Origin: Lithodes maja
Taxonomy: Eukaryota; Arthropoda; Malacostraca; Decapoda; Lithodidae
Assembly (NCBI GenBank): GCA_037953745.1
Contig: JBAKBP010001413.1
Coordinates: 1 to 64,000, forward strand
DNA: 64,000 nt
Direction of reading: 5' to 3'
Both the position numbers and the translations under genes were made by a program. The stretch's first letter is position 1; each line of letters starts with the position of its first letter. Of the stretch, positions 32,375 through 43,900 are shown piece by piece. The notes under the pieces were generated by a model that was given only the letters and a program-made list of their open reading frames with translations, was not told the origin of the DNA and ran no database searches.

Positions 32375-34280
32375 GTGCCAAGGCAAGGCGAGACGGAAAC
32401 GAGAGTAGTACTGCCGGACAACACCAGTCATGCGACTGGCATCTTCCGAGATTGTCATCGGGCATGGCCCCGGCGGACATGGGCAAGGACAGTAGTCCGC
32501 AAAGGCCTCTCCTGGCGGTGGTGTCGGCAACCCCGTTTACGTATCCCCACAGAATTCAATCTTGTTTCATTGGAGGTGGGATCCGTCGTCAAAGAGATGG
32601 CCCAAAAGCAGATTATTATCCTCAGTCCTTTGTCACAGCCCGTGTTCACGTCCCAGTTGTTCCTTGTGCCAAAAAAGGGACAGTGTTCAGATGAGGCCGG
32701 AGATCGACCTCTCCTATCTCAACGCCCATATTCACAATCAGTCATTCAGGATGGTGACTGTGAATCAGATCAGATTGACACTCCCGCCGCAGGGTTGGAT
32801 GTGTTCCATCGATCTAACAGAAGCCCATTGGCATGTCCCAATCAATAAACGTTTTCAAAAGTATCTAGCTTTGCGCAACGGGGATCAAACTTTTGTATTT
32901 CAAAGAATGCCCTTTGGATTAAATCTAGCACCCCGAATTTTCACAAAATTAGTCCGACAGGCTTTGCTACCATTACTCAAACAGGGAATCATGGTGTTAT
33001 GGTACCTAGACGATTGGTTAGTGGTAGCTCAATCCAAAATAATCTGCCTCCAACATGTACAACAAGTGTTAACTCATGTAGCTCTGCCTTGGGGTCAAGG
33101 TGAAATTAGCAAAGTCCTCCTTGATCCCCACCAGGAAAATCCAGGGGGTGGGCCTTATCTGGGATACCGAGCTCCTCACTCTGAGTCAGAGCGAAGACAA
33201 CGTCAGAGATTTCGGAGGAAACTCTTTCGGTTTCTTCATTCTCTGACAACAACGAGGAGGATCTGGGAATCTCTGGTGGGATCCCTCAATTGGATGCAGC
33301 TGACGGTCCCGTTAGGTCGTCTGAAGGTAAAACAAATTATTTTGGAAGGAAATCAGGTGTTTTCCGCTGTTGCCAGCAGTAACACTGAGGAAAATTCCAA
33401 CTTTAATCCACAACCTCCTGGCAGCTTGGGCGAAGCCAGAAGTAATACACTCCTCCTTGACATGGACAGCTCCTCTCCGACGGTCTGGATAGATACAGAT
33501 GCGTCAGGTACCCTGGGATGGGGATACCAGTCAAACCTAGGTCATCAGGGTCAGGGTTTATGGTCCAATTCAAATCATCTTCATATCAATGCCAAGGAGT
33601 TGTTAGTCCCACTATTTTTTTTACAGGAGCACGGCATGAGCCAGGCGGGAAAGTCCCTAGCCTTCAGAATGGACAATCTGACTGCAGTGACATGCATTCA
33701 GAAACAAGGGTCAGCGAGATCTCGAGTGTTACAAGGGTTGTCGGAAAAGATCTTTCGACTAGCCGCGAGGCTGGAGATTTATCTTCATGCAACGTATCTG
33801 CCCGGCGTGGCGAACGTGTGGGCAGACGCTCTGTCTCGGAGACAGAGCACTCAAGTAGAATGGGCTCTCAAGCAAACCATCTTTCAAGAGATGAATGCCG
33901 AGCCCTACCATCCACAAGTGGACTTGTTCGCGTCAGAAGCAAACCACAGGCTGCCTCAGTACCTCACACGTCGGAGTCAGACTCCGGCGGGGGGTCCAGA
34001 CGCATTTCTGGTAGAGTGGAACAAATGGAGCTCCATTTATCTGTTTCCGCCTCCAGACGCATCCTTAATGTGCAAAGTAGTTCACAAACTACAGGGTTAT
34101 CGAGGCATGGTCTCGATGATCGCGCCGTTGTGGCCGGTTCAAGTTTGGTACAATCAATTAAAGACGTGGTGCGAGAACCCGCTGTCGCTCCCGATCTCGT
34201 ACTTCTACTTAGACACAATTGGAAACCTCAAGACCTCGCTGACACTTGCCTTATGGACATTCAGAAGGCCAAGTGGCTAG
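32375..34280 (+). pseudogene. DIRS-like pol: reverse transcriptase, RNase H and DIRS C-terminal domain
   Basis: Two overlapping frames make one protein with a frameshift near 32680-32695. The upstream frame ends VFTSQLFLVPKK (RT fingers). The downstream 572-residue frame continues RPEIDLSYLNAHI, DLTEAHWHVPI (motif A), FVFQRMPFGLNLAPRIFTKL (motif B) and LWYLDDWLVV (motif C, YLDD at residues 148-151). RNase H follows with WIDTDASGTLGWG, the block NAKELL, DNLTAVTCI and GVANVWADALSR; its acidic residues are present. The final part has VDLFASEANHRLPQY and PDAFLVEWNKW, the conserved block after RNase H in DIRS-group elements. Apart from the frameshift the catalytic motifs look intact. Confidence 0.88.
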
Positions 34281-34522
34281 GCCAGTTTGGGGAAGCCATG
34301 ACTCACAAGTTGATTAACCCTCTCACGACCATATGACGCAGAGGTTGCCAGATTAGCAATAAGAAATAGAGTTCTCTCACTCTTATAATAACCTCTCCAA
34401 AATTAGTTTTCTGGCCACAGCTAGCTCAAAGACAACTGCAGAGGTTGAAGTAACTAAACTAAAGGTTTATAAATAGCCCTGATGGTAACAAAGGCTTTAA
34501 AGTATCCCTAATAGGCTCAAAA

Positions 34523-34695
34523 TTGCGTCAAGGACGTGAGAGGGTTAATCAGTATGCTCTATCAACCCAAAGACAGTACCAATCTCACTGGAAGTCATTC
34601 ACTACCTGGATCGTAGAAACTGATCAACAGCAGTCGTCGGTGGCTCTGGTGTTTATTTATTTAAATCACCTATTTGTAATACCTATTATTTCTAT
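34523..34695 (+). pseudogene. Tyrosine recombinase, N-terminal piece
   Basis: It reads ALSTQRQYQSHWKSFTTWI and then FIYLNHLF, the core-binding (SAM-like) helices of a DIRS-type tyrosine recombinase, which integrates circular cDNA in place of a DDE integrase. The frame is cut off by the CR1 insertion at about 34696. Confidence 0.7.
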
Positions 34696-35778
34696 TACCT
34701 CACCTGTACAATCTCAAAATTTGCTGACAATACAAAAATTGCAAATAGCGTACTCTCAAAAGAATAAGTTGACGATATGCAACAAAATCTAGATAAATTG
34801 TCATGTTGGGCCCAAATTTGGCAAATGAGCTTCAATGCGGATAAATGTAAAGTACTACATATCGGATACCTAAATGAGAAAGCAAACTATTGGATGAATG
34901 GCACTCATCTTAAGAATGTAAACAGAGAAACCGATCTGGGAGTAATAATATCGAGTAACCTAAAACCGAGTCAACAATGTTCAGAAGTTGTTAAGAAGGC
35001 AAACAAAATATTTGGCTTTATAGGCAGGTCATTTGAGCATAAATCCAAAGAAGTTATCCTAACCCTTTACAATTCCTTAGTCCGCCCTCTTCTGGAATAC
35101 TGCGTTCAATCCTGGGGCCCTTATTACCAAAAAGATATAAACAAGCTAGAACGAGTTCAACGTAGAGTTACCAAAATGATACCTAGCCTAAAGAACAAAC
35201 CATACGAAGAGCGAAGAGCGTCTTAGAGAATTAAATCTATTTTCTTTAACCCAGCGCAGATTAAGAGGTGACTTAATTCAAGTGTTCAAAATCATCAAAG
35301 GCATCGACAATATGAACTGTAGTAAGTACTTCACTATCGACCAATCTAATTACATGCGGGGAAACGGCTGCAAAATTATTGGTAAATCTTTTAACTCACA
35401 CGAATCTAAGAATTTCTTCTTCAATCGAGTTGTCAACTTGTGGAATGGGCTTCCCCGAGACGTTATAGACTGCATCACCGTTGATTCATTTAATCTCCGC
35501 ATAGACAAATATCTCGCATCAAACCCGCGACTGACTGCGTTAGTAAATGAATAACTTTATTTTATCCCCCCCTCAGTTACTAACCCATCTGTGCCCTACT
35601 AACTTCCTAATCCTGCCACGGACATTAGTTCCAGGGCAGTAATTCCCTTTCCAATGTTCCCTTACCCACTCTAAACCACTGTTTGGACACTTGATCCTCA
35701 GTGTATTGGAGGACAAGCAGCCTAGAAGGGTCACTAGATATGTTGTTGCTTGATTTCCTTTGTACTCCTTTGTACTTT
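34696..35778 (+). mobile_element. 5'-truncated CR1-like LINE copy inside the recombinase
   Basis: It starts within the RT motif C region (TISKFADNTKIAN in frame, Asp to Asn at the second catalytic Asp) and runs to the same 3' UTR and CCTTTGTACTCCTTTGTA tail as the minus-strand LINE at 22-25 kb. The two match closely along the RT C-terminus, for example WQMSFNADKCKVLHIGYLNE here against ...HVGYLNE there. A small GCGAAGA duplication near 35210-35220 shifts the frame. 5' truncation is the normal outcome of incomplete target-primed reverse transcription. Confidence 0.92.
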
Positions 35779-36110
35779 GCCCGGTGCAATCACTCATTTT
35801 ATTTATGGGGGACTCTCGGCCAGCACAAGCGGGATCCCTCTGTGTTTCACGGACAGGTAAACGTCTCCAAAATCGCCAGCTAGCCGCGTTATTAGTAGAA
35901 GTAATTAGAGAGAATAATCCGGGCGCTCTGGCTAGGTCACACGATATCCGGAAGTGGGCTGCATCACTCAGATTACTTGACAATTACTCACTCGACGACA
36001 TCCAACAGACCAAGTTAGGGTCATCTAATCATACTTTCTTAACACGTTACCTGTCCGTGAATCTGATGAAACCTTCTCGTACATGTATAGCATTAAGGCA
36101 GAGAGTCTAG
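35779..36110 (+). pseudogene. Tyrosine recombinase, C-terminal piece
   Basis: After the LINE tail the frame gives LCPVQSLILFM, then SHDIRKWAASL (the HxxR box) and HTFLTRYLSVN (the catalytic Tyr). These are the C-terminal motifs of DIRS/Crypton-type tyrosine recombinases. The region holding the first catalytic Arg, normally between YLNHLF and LCPV, is missing, so sequence was lost at the LINE insertion site. Confidence 0.75.
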
Positions 36111-36280
36111 TTTTAAACTATATTTGTAAAGAAAAGGGGGGGGGGGATGGGGAGGTATCCTAGCTAGGGCCTCTAACCTGCCTCTTATGTGATACAAGAT
36201 GACGAGAATAAATGTCATGTGATAACCCGTTCCTTAGACTAAAGTAAGTCTAATCAGGAAACTAAGTCTAAACCAGGAAA

Positions 36281-38299
36281 CTGGTGGTGTAATGGTTAAG
36301 GTGGCAAAAATATGTGTGTGATAACCCGGGTTCGAATCCCGGTGGATCATATATACTTTAATTAATTTAATTGGGGGTGTGGTGGTGAGATTAATAAAAA
36401 TAATATTATTAGTAGGTTTAGGGATATTTCTTCGAGAGGCCGGTCTATATGATCTGTGCCCCATGAATATTCTTTCCTCTCACTTAAACAGTAGGCTACC
36501 ATAGTGCGGTTGGGAATATGAACATGATTAGATTAATATCCAGTATTCGAGAATGGATAATAAGTCGTAGGCGTGTGCATAAACCTTTAACCGTCCTGGT
36601 GGTGTAATGGTTAAGGTGGCAAAAATATGTGTGTGATAACCCGGGTTCGAATCCCGGTGGATCATATATACTTTAATTAATTTCATTGGGGGTGTGGTGG
36701 TGAGATTAATAAAAATAATATTATTAGTAGGTTTAGGGATATTTCTTCGAGAGGCCGGTCTATATGATCTGTGCCCCATGAATATTCTTTCCTCTCACTT
36801 AAACAGTAGGCTACCATAGTGCGGTTGGGAATATGAACATGATTAGATTAATATCCAGTATTCGAGAATGGATAATAAGTCGTAGGCGTGTGCATAAACC
36901 TTTAACCGTCCTGGTGGTGTAATGGTTAAGGTGGCAAAAATATGTGTGTGATAACCCGGGTTCGAATCCCGGTGGATCATATATACTTTAATTAATTTCA
37001 TTGGGGGTGTGGTGGTGAGATTAATAAAAATAATATTATTAGTAGGTTTAGGGATATTTCTTCGAGAGGCCGGTCTATATGATCTGTGCCCCATGAATAT
37101 TCTTTCCTCTCACTTAAACAGTAGGCTACCATAGTGCGGTTGGGAATATGAACATGATTAGATTAATATCCAGTATTCGAGAATGGATAATAAGTCGTAG
37201 GCGTGTGCATAAACCTTTAACCGTCCTGGTGGTGTAATGGTTAAGGTGGCAAAAATATGTGTGTGATAACCCGGGTTCGAATCCCGGTGGATCATATATA
37301 CTTTAATTAATTTCATTGGGGGTGTGGTGGTGAGATTAATAAAAATAATATTATTAGTAGGTTTAGGGATATTTCTTCGAGAGGCCGGTCTATATGATCT
37401 GTGCCCCATGAATATTCTTTCCTCTCACTTAAACAGTAGGCTACCATAGTGCGGTTGGGAATATGAACATGATTAGATTAATATCCAGTATTCGAGAATG
37501 GATAATAAGTCGTAGGCGTGTGCATAAACCTTTAACCGTCCTGGTGGTGTAATGGTTAAGGTGGCAAAAATATGTGTGTGATAACCCGGGTTCGAATCCC
37601 GGTGGATCATATATACTTTAATTAATTTCATTGGGGGTGTGGTGGTGAGATTAATAAAAATAATATTATTAGTAGGTTTAGGGATATTTCTTCGAGAGGC
37701 CGGTCTATATGATCTGTGCCCCATGAATATTCTTTCCTCTCACTTAAACAGTAGGCTACCATAGTGCGGTTGGGAATATGAACATGATTAGATTAATATC
37801 CAGTATTCGAGAATGGATAATAAGTCGTAGGCGTGTGCATAAACCTTTAACCGTCCTGGTGGTGTAATGGTTAAGGTGGCAAAAATATGTGTGTGATAAC
37901 CCGGGTTCGAATCCCGGTGGATCATATATACTTTAATTAATTTCATTGGGGGTGTGGTGGTGAGAATAATAAAAATAATATTATTAGTAGGTTTAGGGAT
38001 ATTTCTTCGAGAGGCCGGTCTATATGATCTGTGCCCCATGAATATTCTTTCCTCTCACTTAAACAGTAGGCTACCATAGTGCGGTTGGGAATATGAACAT
38101 GATTAGATTAATATCCAGTATTCGAGAATGGATAATAAGTCGTAGGCGTGTGCATAAACCTTTAACCGTCCTGGTGGTGTAATGGTTAAGGTGGCAAAAA
38201 TATGTGTGTGATAACCCGGGTTCGAATCACGGTGGATCATATATACTTTAATTAATTTCATTGGGGGTGTGGTGGTGAGATTAATAAAAATAATATTAT
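36281..38299 (+). repeat. 315-bp tandem array with seven tRNA-like units
   Basis: Period is exactly 315 bp. CTGGTGGTGTAATGG begins at 36281, 36596, 36911, 37226, 37541, 37856 and 38171. Each unit has a 70-bp tRNA-like segment with an A box (TGGTGTAATGGTTAAGGTGG) and a perfect B box (GGGTTCGAATCCCGG, forming a five-pair T stem), then a spacer with TTTAATTAATTTCATTGG, CGAGAGGCCGGTC and GAATGGATAATAAGTCGTAG. Copies are nearly identical: visible changes are one base after TTAATTTAATT in copy 1, GAGAATAAT in copy 6, and GAATCACGG in the last B box. The acceptor and anticodon arms do not pair convincingly, so these are tRNA-like (Asp/Glu/Gly type) and not clear tRNA genes. The first unit lacks the left spacer and the last is cut at 38299. 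Confidence 0.95.
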
Positions 38300-38722
38300 A
38301 TTTACTTTATGTATGGCAATAGAGTTTCCATTATGGTCATTAACCCTTCCCGCCCGGGCAGTATTTTAAAATGACACCGCGGCAGATGGGCAGGAGCCCG
38401 GGTGTCATTTTAAAATCCATAAGCTTGAAAGCCTATTAAGCTTGTTTTGAAAGCCGTGCGTCCGATGTATGTAAACACAGCTGGTCGGAGGCGACGCGTG
38501 CACCTCCGAAAGCAAGCAGACGTCGAAGCTTTGTTGTTGTGTGGTCTGCTAAGACAGATTTAGTGATGAAAAGTGTGTCATATTGCTAACATCGCCTCGA
38601 AATTCTCTCCACGGAAATCGTCATCACAACTGAACCAGTTGACTTAGAGTGCTCTACTCTATGCCAGTCTACAGATTGGAAAGCGCAGTACGTTTAGAGA
38701 TGCGTGGGAATTTTCTAGCAGT

Positions 38723-40430
38723 TGTGACGCTTCCCGGCGTTAGCAGAATGGTTGCGTGGGGCATTGCAGCTCGCTAGCGCTCGCCAGGATGGGGGGATAG
38801 GCTACAGTTGTCCTAGAATGATCTGCTTTATTTCATTAGTGTCGTGTTGCCACAGACAGTCTAGAAATGATCTTTGTTTTGGTCTCTGTCCGCGCCTTAT
38901 ATTTTATATTCGCTATAATATAAATGTTGCTTGTGTGGGAGGCGAGCGAGAGAGGGTGAGGGGGTACACCCGGCAGCGAGGTGAGCTATGACGTGGCTCG
39001 CTTGGGCGCTGACGGCGTTGGCGGCCGGGTGGTCAACTAGTCCCTTCCCGTCGCTGCCTCGTGTTCTTTACCAGCTCAGAGCTTGCCTGACACGCGTATC
39101 GCCTACATCCATTGCAATTCTGTCTCCCATACTCGCTACTTTGCATACTATTTCTCTCTCTCGACTTCTCCTTTCTCATTCTCTAATCTTTATTAAACTC
39201 AACATCCCTTCTGGTTTCAGCATAGACGTTCACCGTCGACCAGTCGTATTGTACGCGAAGCTCTCAGATATTTCCATGTATTAGGTTAAGGAGGTATTAT
39301 GCTTTATTGAGGGTTAGAGAGACGGACTTTTCCGTATGTGTCCTCTCTCGGGAAGGTTGTAGACCGGTATATGTCTCCCTTGCAGGGTGTTGAGTGATTC
39401 TTCCTGGTTATCTAAAGCTAGACTAGGGGTAAGGTTACTGTGTCGTTGTCTCCGATGTGTGCAGTGTTAGCTAAGCTCTGCACGACATCGACAGGTACTG
39501 TGGGAGCCTAAGTTGTCTTCGGGTTGGTTTACTTTGCGAGCACAGCGCTGTGGTGTGAGAGGGACATAGCCTATCCCTCACAACATAGTGCTGCCTCTTT
39601 GTGTTGACTTCTGAGGGATCGCCAGGATAGAGCTAGGTACTAGAGACCTAGATTTATCAAGAGAGCATCCCCGTCATATAACGTAATCTTCATTATACCA
39701 CCCTCGGACAACGTTAGGCTACGAGCCGCATGCTCGCCCATTGTTGCCCTGCCTTGATACCCCAGCTAGACTTTATTAACTGAGCAGACACTGGTTAGAG
39801 ATAAGCCCCATTATTATATGTATGCAACATTATTATTCACTGCACTTTTGAGCCGAGGTTGTTGTTGAGTTGCACAACCCGAGTAGGCTGTTGCGTTGTG
39901 TCACAAAAGCATTTCTTTAGTTGTCGAGCATTACTACCTTTGCGCAGTCTTTATTATTCGCCTGCCTATTATTACTATATGTCTTAGCATTTATTGTGAC
40001 CCATATTCTGCATTATAATTGTTCAAGATTCTTTACGAACATCTTCCCAGCATCAGACTTATTTCAGAAGTTTCCAGTTGATGTTGCAGGACTAGCATTG
40101 CACTTTCTTTAATACAGGAGTGCCAGTTATTTGAGTATCTACTGTAACGTTAATTAATCACGTTACCTATCTTCTTTTTTGTGAAACATAATCGAGTAAT
40201 CTTTTACTGTTTGAGAATAGGCTGTTTCATTGAGCGTCAGCCTAGTGTGTGTGCACCAGTTACCGAGTCATAGGATACCTCGTTGTCCAGGCACGACTCA
40301 GGGCGGTAATGGTGTTTTGTTTTCCAGTGTTTAAGGCAGGGGTTGGATCTAGTGTTACCGATGTTGCTTTTTGCCATTATCTAGTCCAATGTTGAAGAGC
40401 CCTGTGTCTTTGAGAACCTGGATCGTAACA
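38723..40430 (+). repeat. 5' LTR of element B
   Basis: It starts TGTGACGCTTCCC and ends GGATCGTAACA. It is homologous to the element-A LTR in several blocks (CGCTAGGATCGCCAGG-like, TGCTTTATTTCAT, AGTCCAATG...AAGAGCCCTG), which shows common descent. It matches 44980-46685 nearly throughout. Confidence 0.95.
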
Positions 40431-40432
40431 AA

Positions 40433-40440
40433 TGGCGACC
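40433..40440 (+). other. Primer-binding site of element B
   Basis: TGGCGACC lies two bases after the LTR, identical to element A; likely tRNA-Arg. Confidence 0.7.
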
Positions 40441-40639
40441 TAGCTCAGGATCTTGTGAACTAAGAGATAATTGCAGGATTGTTGTGGTCATTTGTTTTAT
40501 TGAGGAATATAGTGGGCACGTTAGATTTTTGTTTGGCAAAGTAGTATAGCACTTGAGAGTCTTCAGACATTATGGCAAGTGAATAGTGCTACATAGGAGC
40601 TTGGGTACTTTTTTTTTTTTTTTATAAACGTGAGAATTT

Positions 40640-40975
40640 TTGGTGGACACAATGGGAGACGAATCAGATCATACTGAGGGTTCAGGGAATGATGCAGGCT
40701 CTGATGGGCAGATGCCAGGGGGGTTAGTAACTAGTGAGGAGGCCGCAAAGAAGTTTTTGGAGGTGCCTATAACAGCTGATCGACTAGAGGGAATTAGCAA
40801 GTATGGTCTACAGTGTTTGGCTCCCCTCATGGGGCTTAAGGTGGCTCATGGCATCAAGAAGAACGATTTGAGGGCTTGCGTACTGGGGGCGGCTAGTGAG
40901 GTCCAGGATGGAGAGGGTGCTCGGGGACTTCTGCTCGAGCCCCCCCCTCCACTCTACTCCCATCGGGACCTCTAG
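40640..40975 (+). pseudogene. Gag N-terminus of element B, frameshifted
   Basis: A 111-codon frame whose middle (FLEVPITADRLEGISKYGLQCL) matches the element-A Gag N-terminus (FLQWPVTAERLEGMNRYGLQCL). It loses the gag frame at an eight-base C run (40940-40947). The correct continuation, PPLHSTPIG and onward, is in the next frame, where the large polyprotein reads on. A homopolymer slip is the simplest explanation. Confidence 0.8.
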
Positions 40976-43900
40976 GATGCCGGAGTTTAGTACGTTCCCG
41001 CAGGCCGATAGCCGCTGGCAGCGTGGTTTAGGATCGCTGGGTGGGCCTCCAATAGTTGCACCTCCTCCTCAAAGTTTCACTACAGAAATGCTCTTCCAGC
41101 TTGAGATGGCTAAGATGCAGGCTGAGCGTGAGGAACGTCTCGCTAAGGTTAAACAACAGACTGATCTCGAACTCACGAGAATAAAAGCCCAGTCGGAGGC
41201 TGAGTCTACCAGGTACCATGCAGATATCGATCTTGAGAAGACTCGGGTGGAAACGACAGGGCAACGTCTCGGTGGTGGGAATTGTGGGCATGATCAGTCT
41301 TTGTCGCACCTGTTGAAGCTAGTCCCTCTATTTGATGAGTCGGGTGTCACCGAATTTTTCATGAGATTCGAGAAGAAGTGCCAGGAACACCAGTGGCCTG
41401 GGGAGAAGTGGGCAGCCCTTGTTTCCTCTAGACTTGTGGGCAAGGGACTCAAGGCTTATGATGCATTGCCAATAGAGTCGTGTATTATCTATGAGGAACT
41501 CAAGGAGGCTGTCCTGAGAGCATACGAACTACAACCAGAGACGTACAGGTTGAAGTTCCGGGGTGTTACCAAGGGTCGGGAGAGCACCTTTTTGGAACAT
41601 GCCCGGGAGCTGTCCGATGCTTTTGGGAATTGGCTGAGGTCGGAGAAAGCTACTACGTTTGACGACATTAAACAGTTGGTGCTTTTAGAGCAGTTTTTCA
41701 AATGCACGGGCGGCGACCTGACGTTAAACCTGAAAGAAAAGCAACCAAAAACTCTACCGGAGGCAGCTGAGATGGCTGACCTCCGGCTATCACTAATTCG
41801 TGGGTGCGGGTCTGCCAAGCGTAGTGAGGCAGGTAACAAGGGGCGTGACGGTCCACCCACCCGAGTTAGTGATATACCTTATGCAAACAAGTACAAGAGC
41901 CATGATACCAAGACTGACCACAAGACTAGCACCGTCCCGTTTAAGAAGGGGCCGGGCCCTTCCCAGTACCAAGGGAAGCCCAAAGGGGAGTTGGAGTGTT
42001 ATCATTGTCATAAAAAGGGGCACTTTGCAAGAGTCTGTCCTAGCAAACCACCTACAGCAGCTGTGTCTTTGGCCTGCAACATTGGTGTGTCTCCGAAGTC
42101 GTCTGAGTTTGCCCGGGGCAGTTCGTCAGAGGCTGAGGCACAGCCAATGCAGAAGCACCTGGGAGGCTCGAACCCTGCTCAGGATGTTTTTTGCGACCAT
42201 AGAGGGCGGGGTTGCGTGATGTGGGCAGGGCGCAAGCATGGAGTAGAGGTCTTGCGTGATACAGGTGCTTCCCAGACTCTGATGAAAAACTTGACTGGCT
42301 ACCCTATAAACGCGGCTCGGGTGGTAGTGGTGCAGGGTATTAATGCAACTCGGTCATACCCGCTGGTGCGGTTGGAGTTGGAGGTGGATGGTGTGGCACG
42401 TGAATTGGATGTCGGGATTGTGGAGAAACTGCCAGTGGAGGGCGTCGACCTTCTTCTCGGCAACGACTTTGCAATGCCCGCTTCGGAGGTTCAACCCTTA
42501 GTCGTTGCCGAGAGGCCGGCCGACGTGAGTAGGGAAGAGCAAGAGTGGGTCAAGCGGTGCCAGACACAACCCATGGTGTGTGTTGTCACCCGAGCTCGGG
42601 CAGCTAAAGTGTCACAGCCTAGTCCTCCGTTATCAGACCAGCGGAGGAACGATCAACAGGAGGAGGCTAAAGCTGGAGTTGGTTTTAAGAGTTTTGACTC
42701 GGCGGCTCTCCTGGGTGATTCAGTATTAGCATCATTACTTAATTCTGGAGTAGCCCCTGGGCCTGTCATCGAGAGTGACGAGGCTGGGCATGACGAGACT
42801 CCACGACAGCAACGTTATGTACATCGAGAGAGACAGAGGGAGCAGCCCAGTATCGGGGAAGGTCATGCATTGCTCCGGGAGCAGTTAGATCGCTTGGCAC
42901 CCTCAGATATACGTCGGTTGCAACTAGAGGACCCTGAGCTCCAAACGTGTGCTAATGGAGCTGTAGAGCTCGACGAGGACGGCGATGCACAGCCAGGAGA
43001 TTTTGTTTATTTAGAAGGTATCCTCTATAGGCGTTTTCAAGACCCTAAACGTAGTTGGCAAGAGGGGTCCGGAGTAGTGGACCAGTTGGTGGTGCCAAGG
43101 GAGTGCAGGGATAGCCTACTGAGGTTGGCGCATGACATACCACTGGCAGGACATCTAGGGGTGAGAAAAACGGTGGCGGCTTTAGAAAAATTGTTTTGGT
43201 GGCCGGGGTTGAAGGGGCAGGTGGTAACCTGGATAGCAAGGTGTCATACGTGCCAGAGGGTTGGAAAACCTAACCAAACAATTCCGAGAGCCCCGTTGCA
43301 CCCCATTCCTGTCAGTGGACCGCCCTTCAGTAAGGTCATCATTGATATGGTCGGACCCCTACCCCCTACTAGTGCCGGTAATAAATTTCTATTAACTATC
43401 ATGGATGTGGCCACTCGTTATCCTGATGCATATCCAATGAGAAATGGCACAGCGAAAACTGTTGTCCGGAACCTGCTCTTGTATTGCTCGCGGTATGGTT
43501 ACCCGCAAGAGGTGCAATCGGACCAAGGTTCTAATTTCACATCTAATCTGTTCAAACAAACTATGATTCAGCTTGGCATCAGCACTGTCGTCTCTTCTGC
43601 GTATTACCCGGAGAGTCAAGGGGTGTTGGAGAGGTGGCACGCCACGCTGAAAAGCATGCTTCGATGTTACTGCGCAGAGAATGGAAAGGATTGGAACCTT
43701 GGTCTGCCGTATGTTTTGTTCGCGGTAAGAGAACTACCTGGAGAGAGTCTCGGTTTCAGTCCGAATGAGCTTGTTTTCGGGCATCAGGTGAGGGCTCCTC
43801 TCCACATGGTGAAGGAGATGTGGGAGAGCACTAGGCATATTGTTCTGCGAGATAAGTTGCAACCTCTTGTTCCTGAGCGACAAGAGGAGTTGTTTACTAG

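Larger units (their letters stand above)
27983..36115 (+). mobile_element. DIRS-like tyrosine-recombinase retroelement, nested and broken
   Basis: In order: a Ser/Arg-rich ORF1 (gag-like), a YLDD reverse transcriptase with RNase H, the VDLFASEAN domain characteristic of DIRS pol proteins, and the two ends of a tyrosine recombinase. It is interrupted by a Harbinger-type DNA element at 28063-29850 and by a truncated CR1 LINE at about 34696-35778. DIRS-like elements are known to be common in decapod genomes. The inverted or split terminal repeats used by DIRS elements were not identified, so both outer limits are uncertain; a tandem tRNA-like array starts about 170 bp past the recombinase end. 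Confidence 0.85.

Noticed and set aside
36281..36350. Calling the seven units functional tRNA genes
   Set aside because: A and B boxes and the T stem are good, but acceptor and anticodon stems do not pair by eye and no clear anticodon loop is present.
36528..36779. 83-codon minus-strand frame repeated in each 315-bp unit
   Set aside because: It runs antisense through the tRNA-like segment and exists only because the unit is tandemly repeated.
36281..38299. Regular 315-bp spacing suggested a CRISPR-like array or an rDNA/5S cluster
   Set aside because: The whole unit is repeated, not short repeats with unique spacers; the organism is eukaryotic; and the B-box segment is tRNA-like, not 5S.
38988..39284. 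98-codon open frame in the element-B LTR, repeated at 45245-45541
   Set aside because: It is preserved in both LTRs only because the LTRs are nearly identical; composition and position give no sign of a protein.
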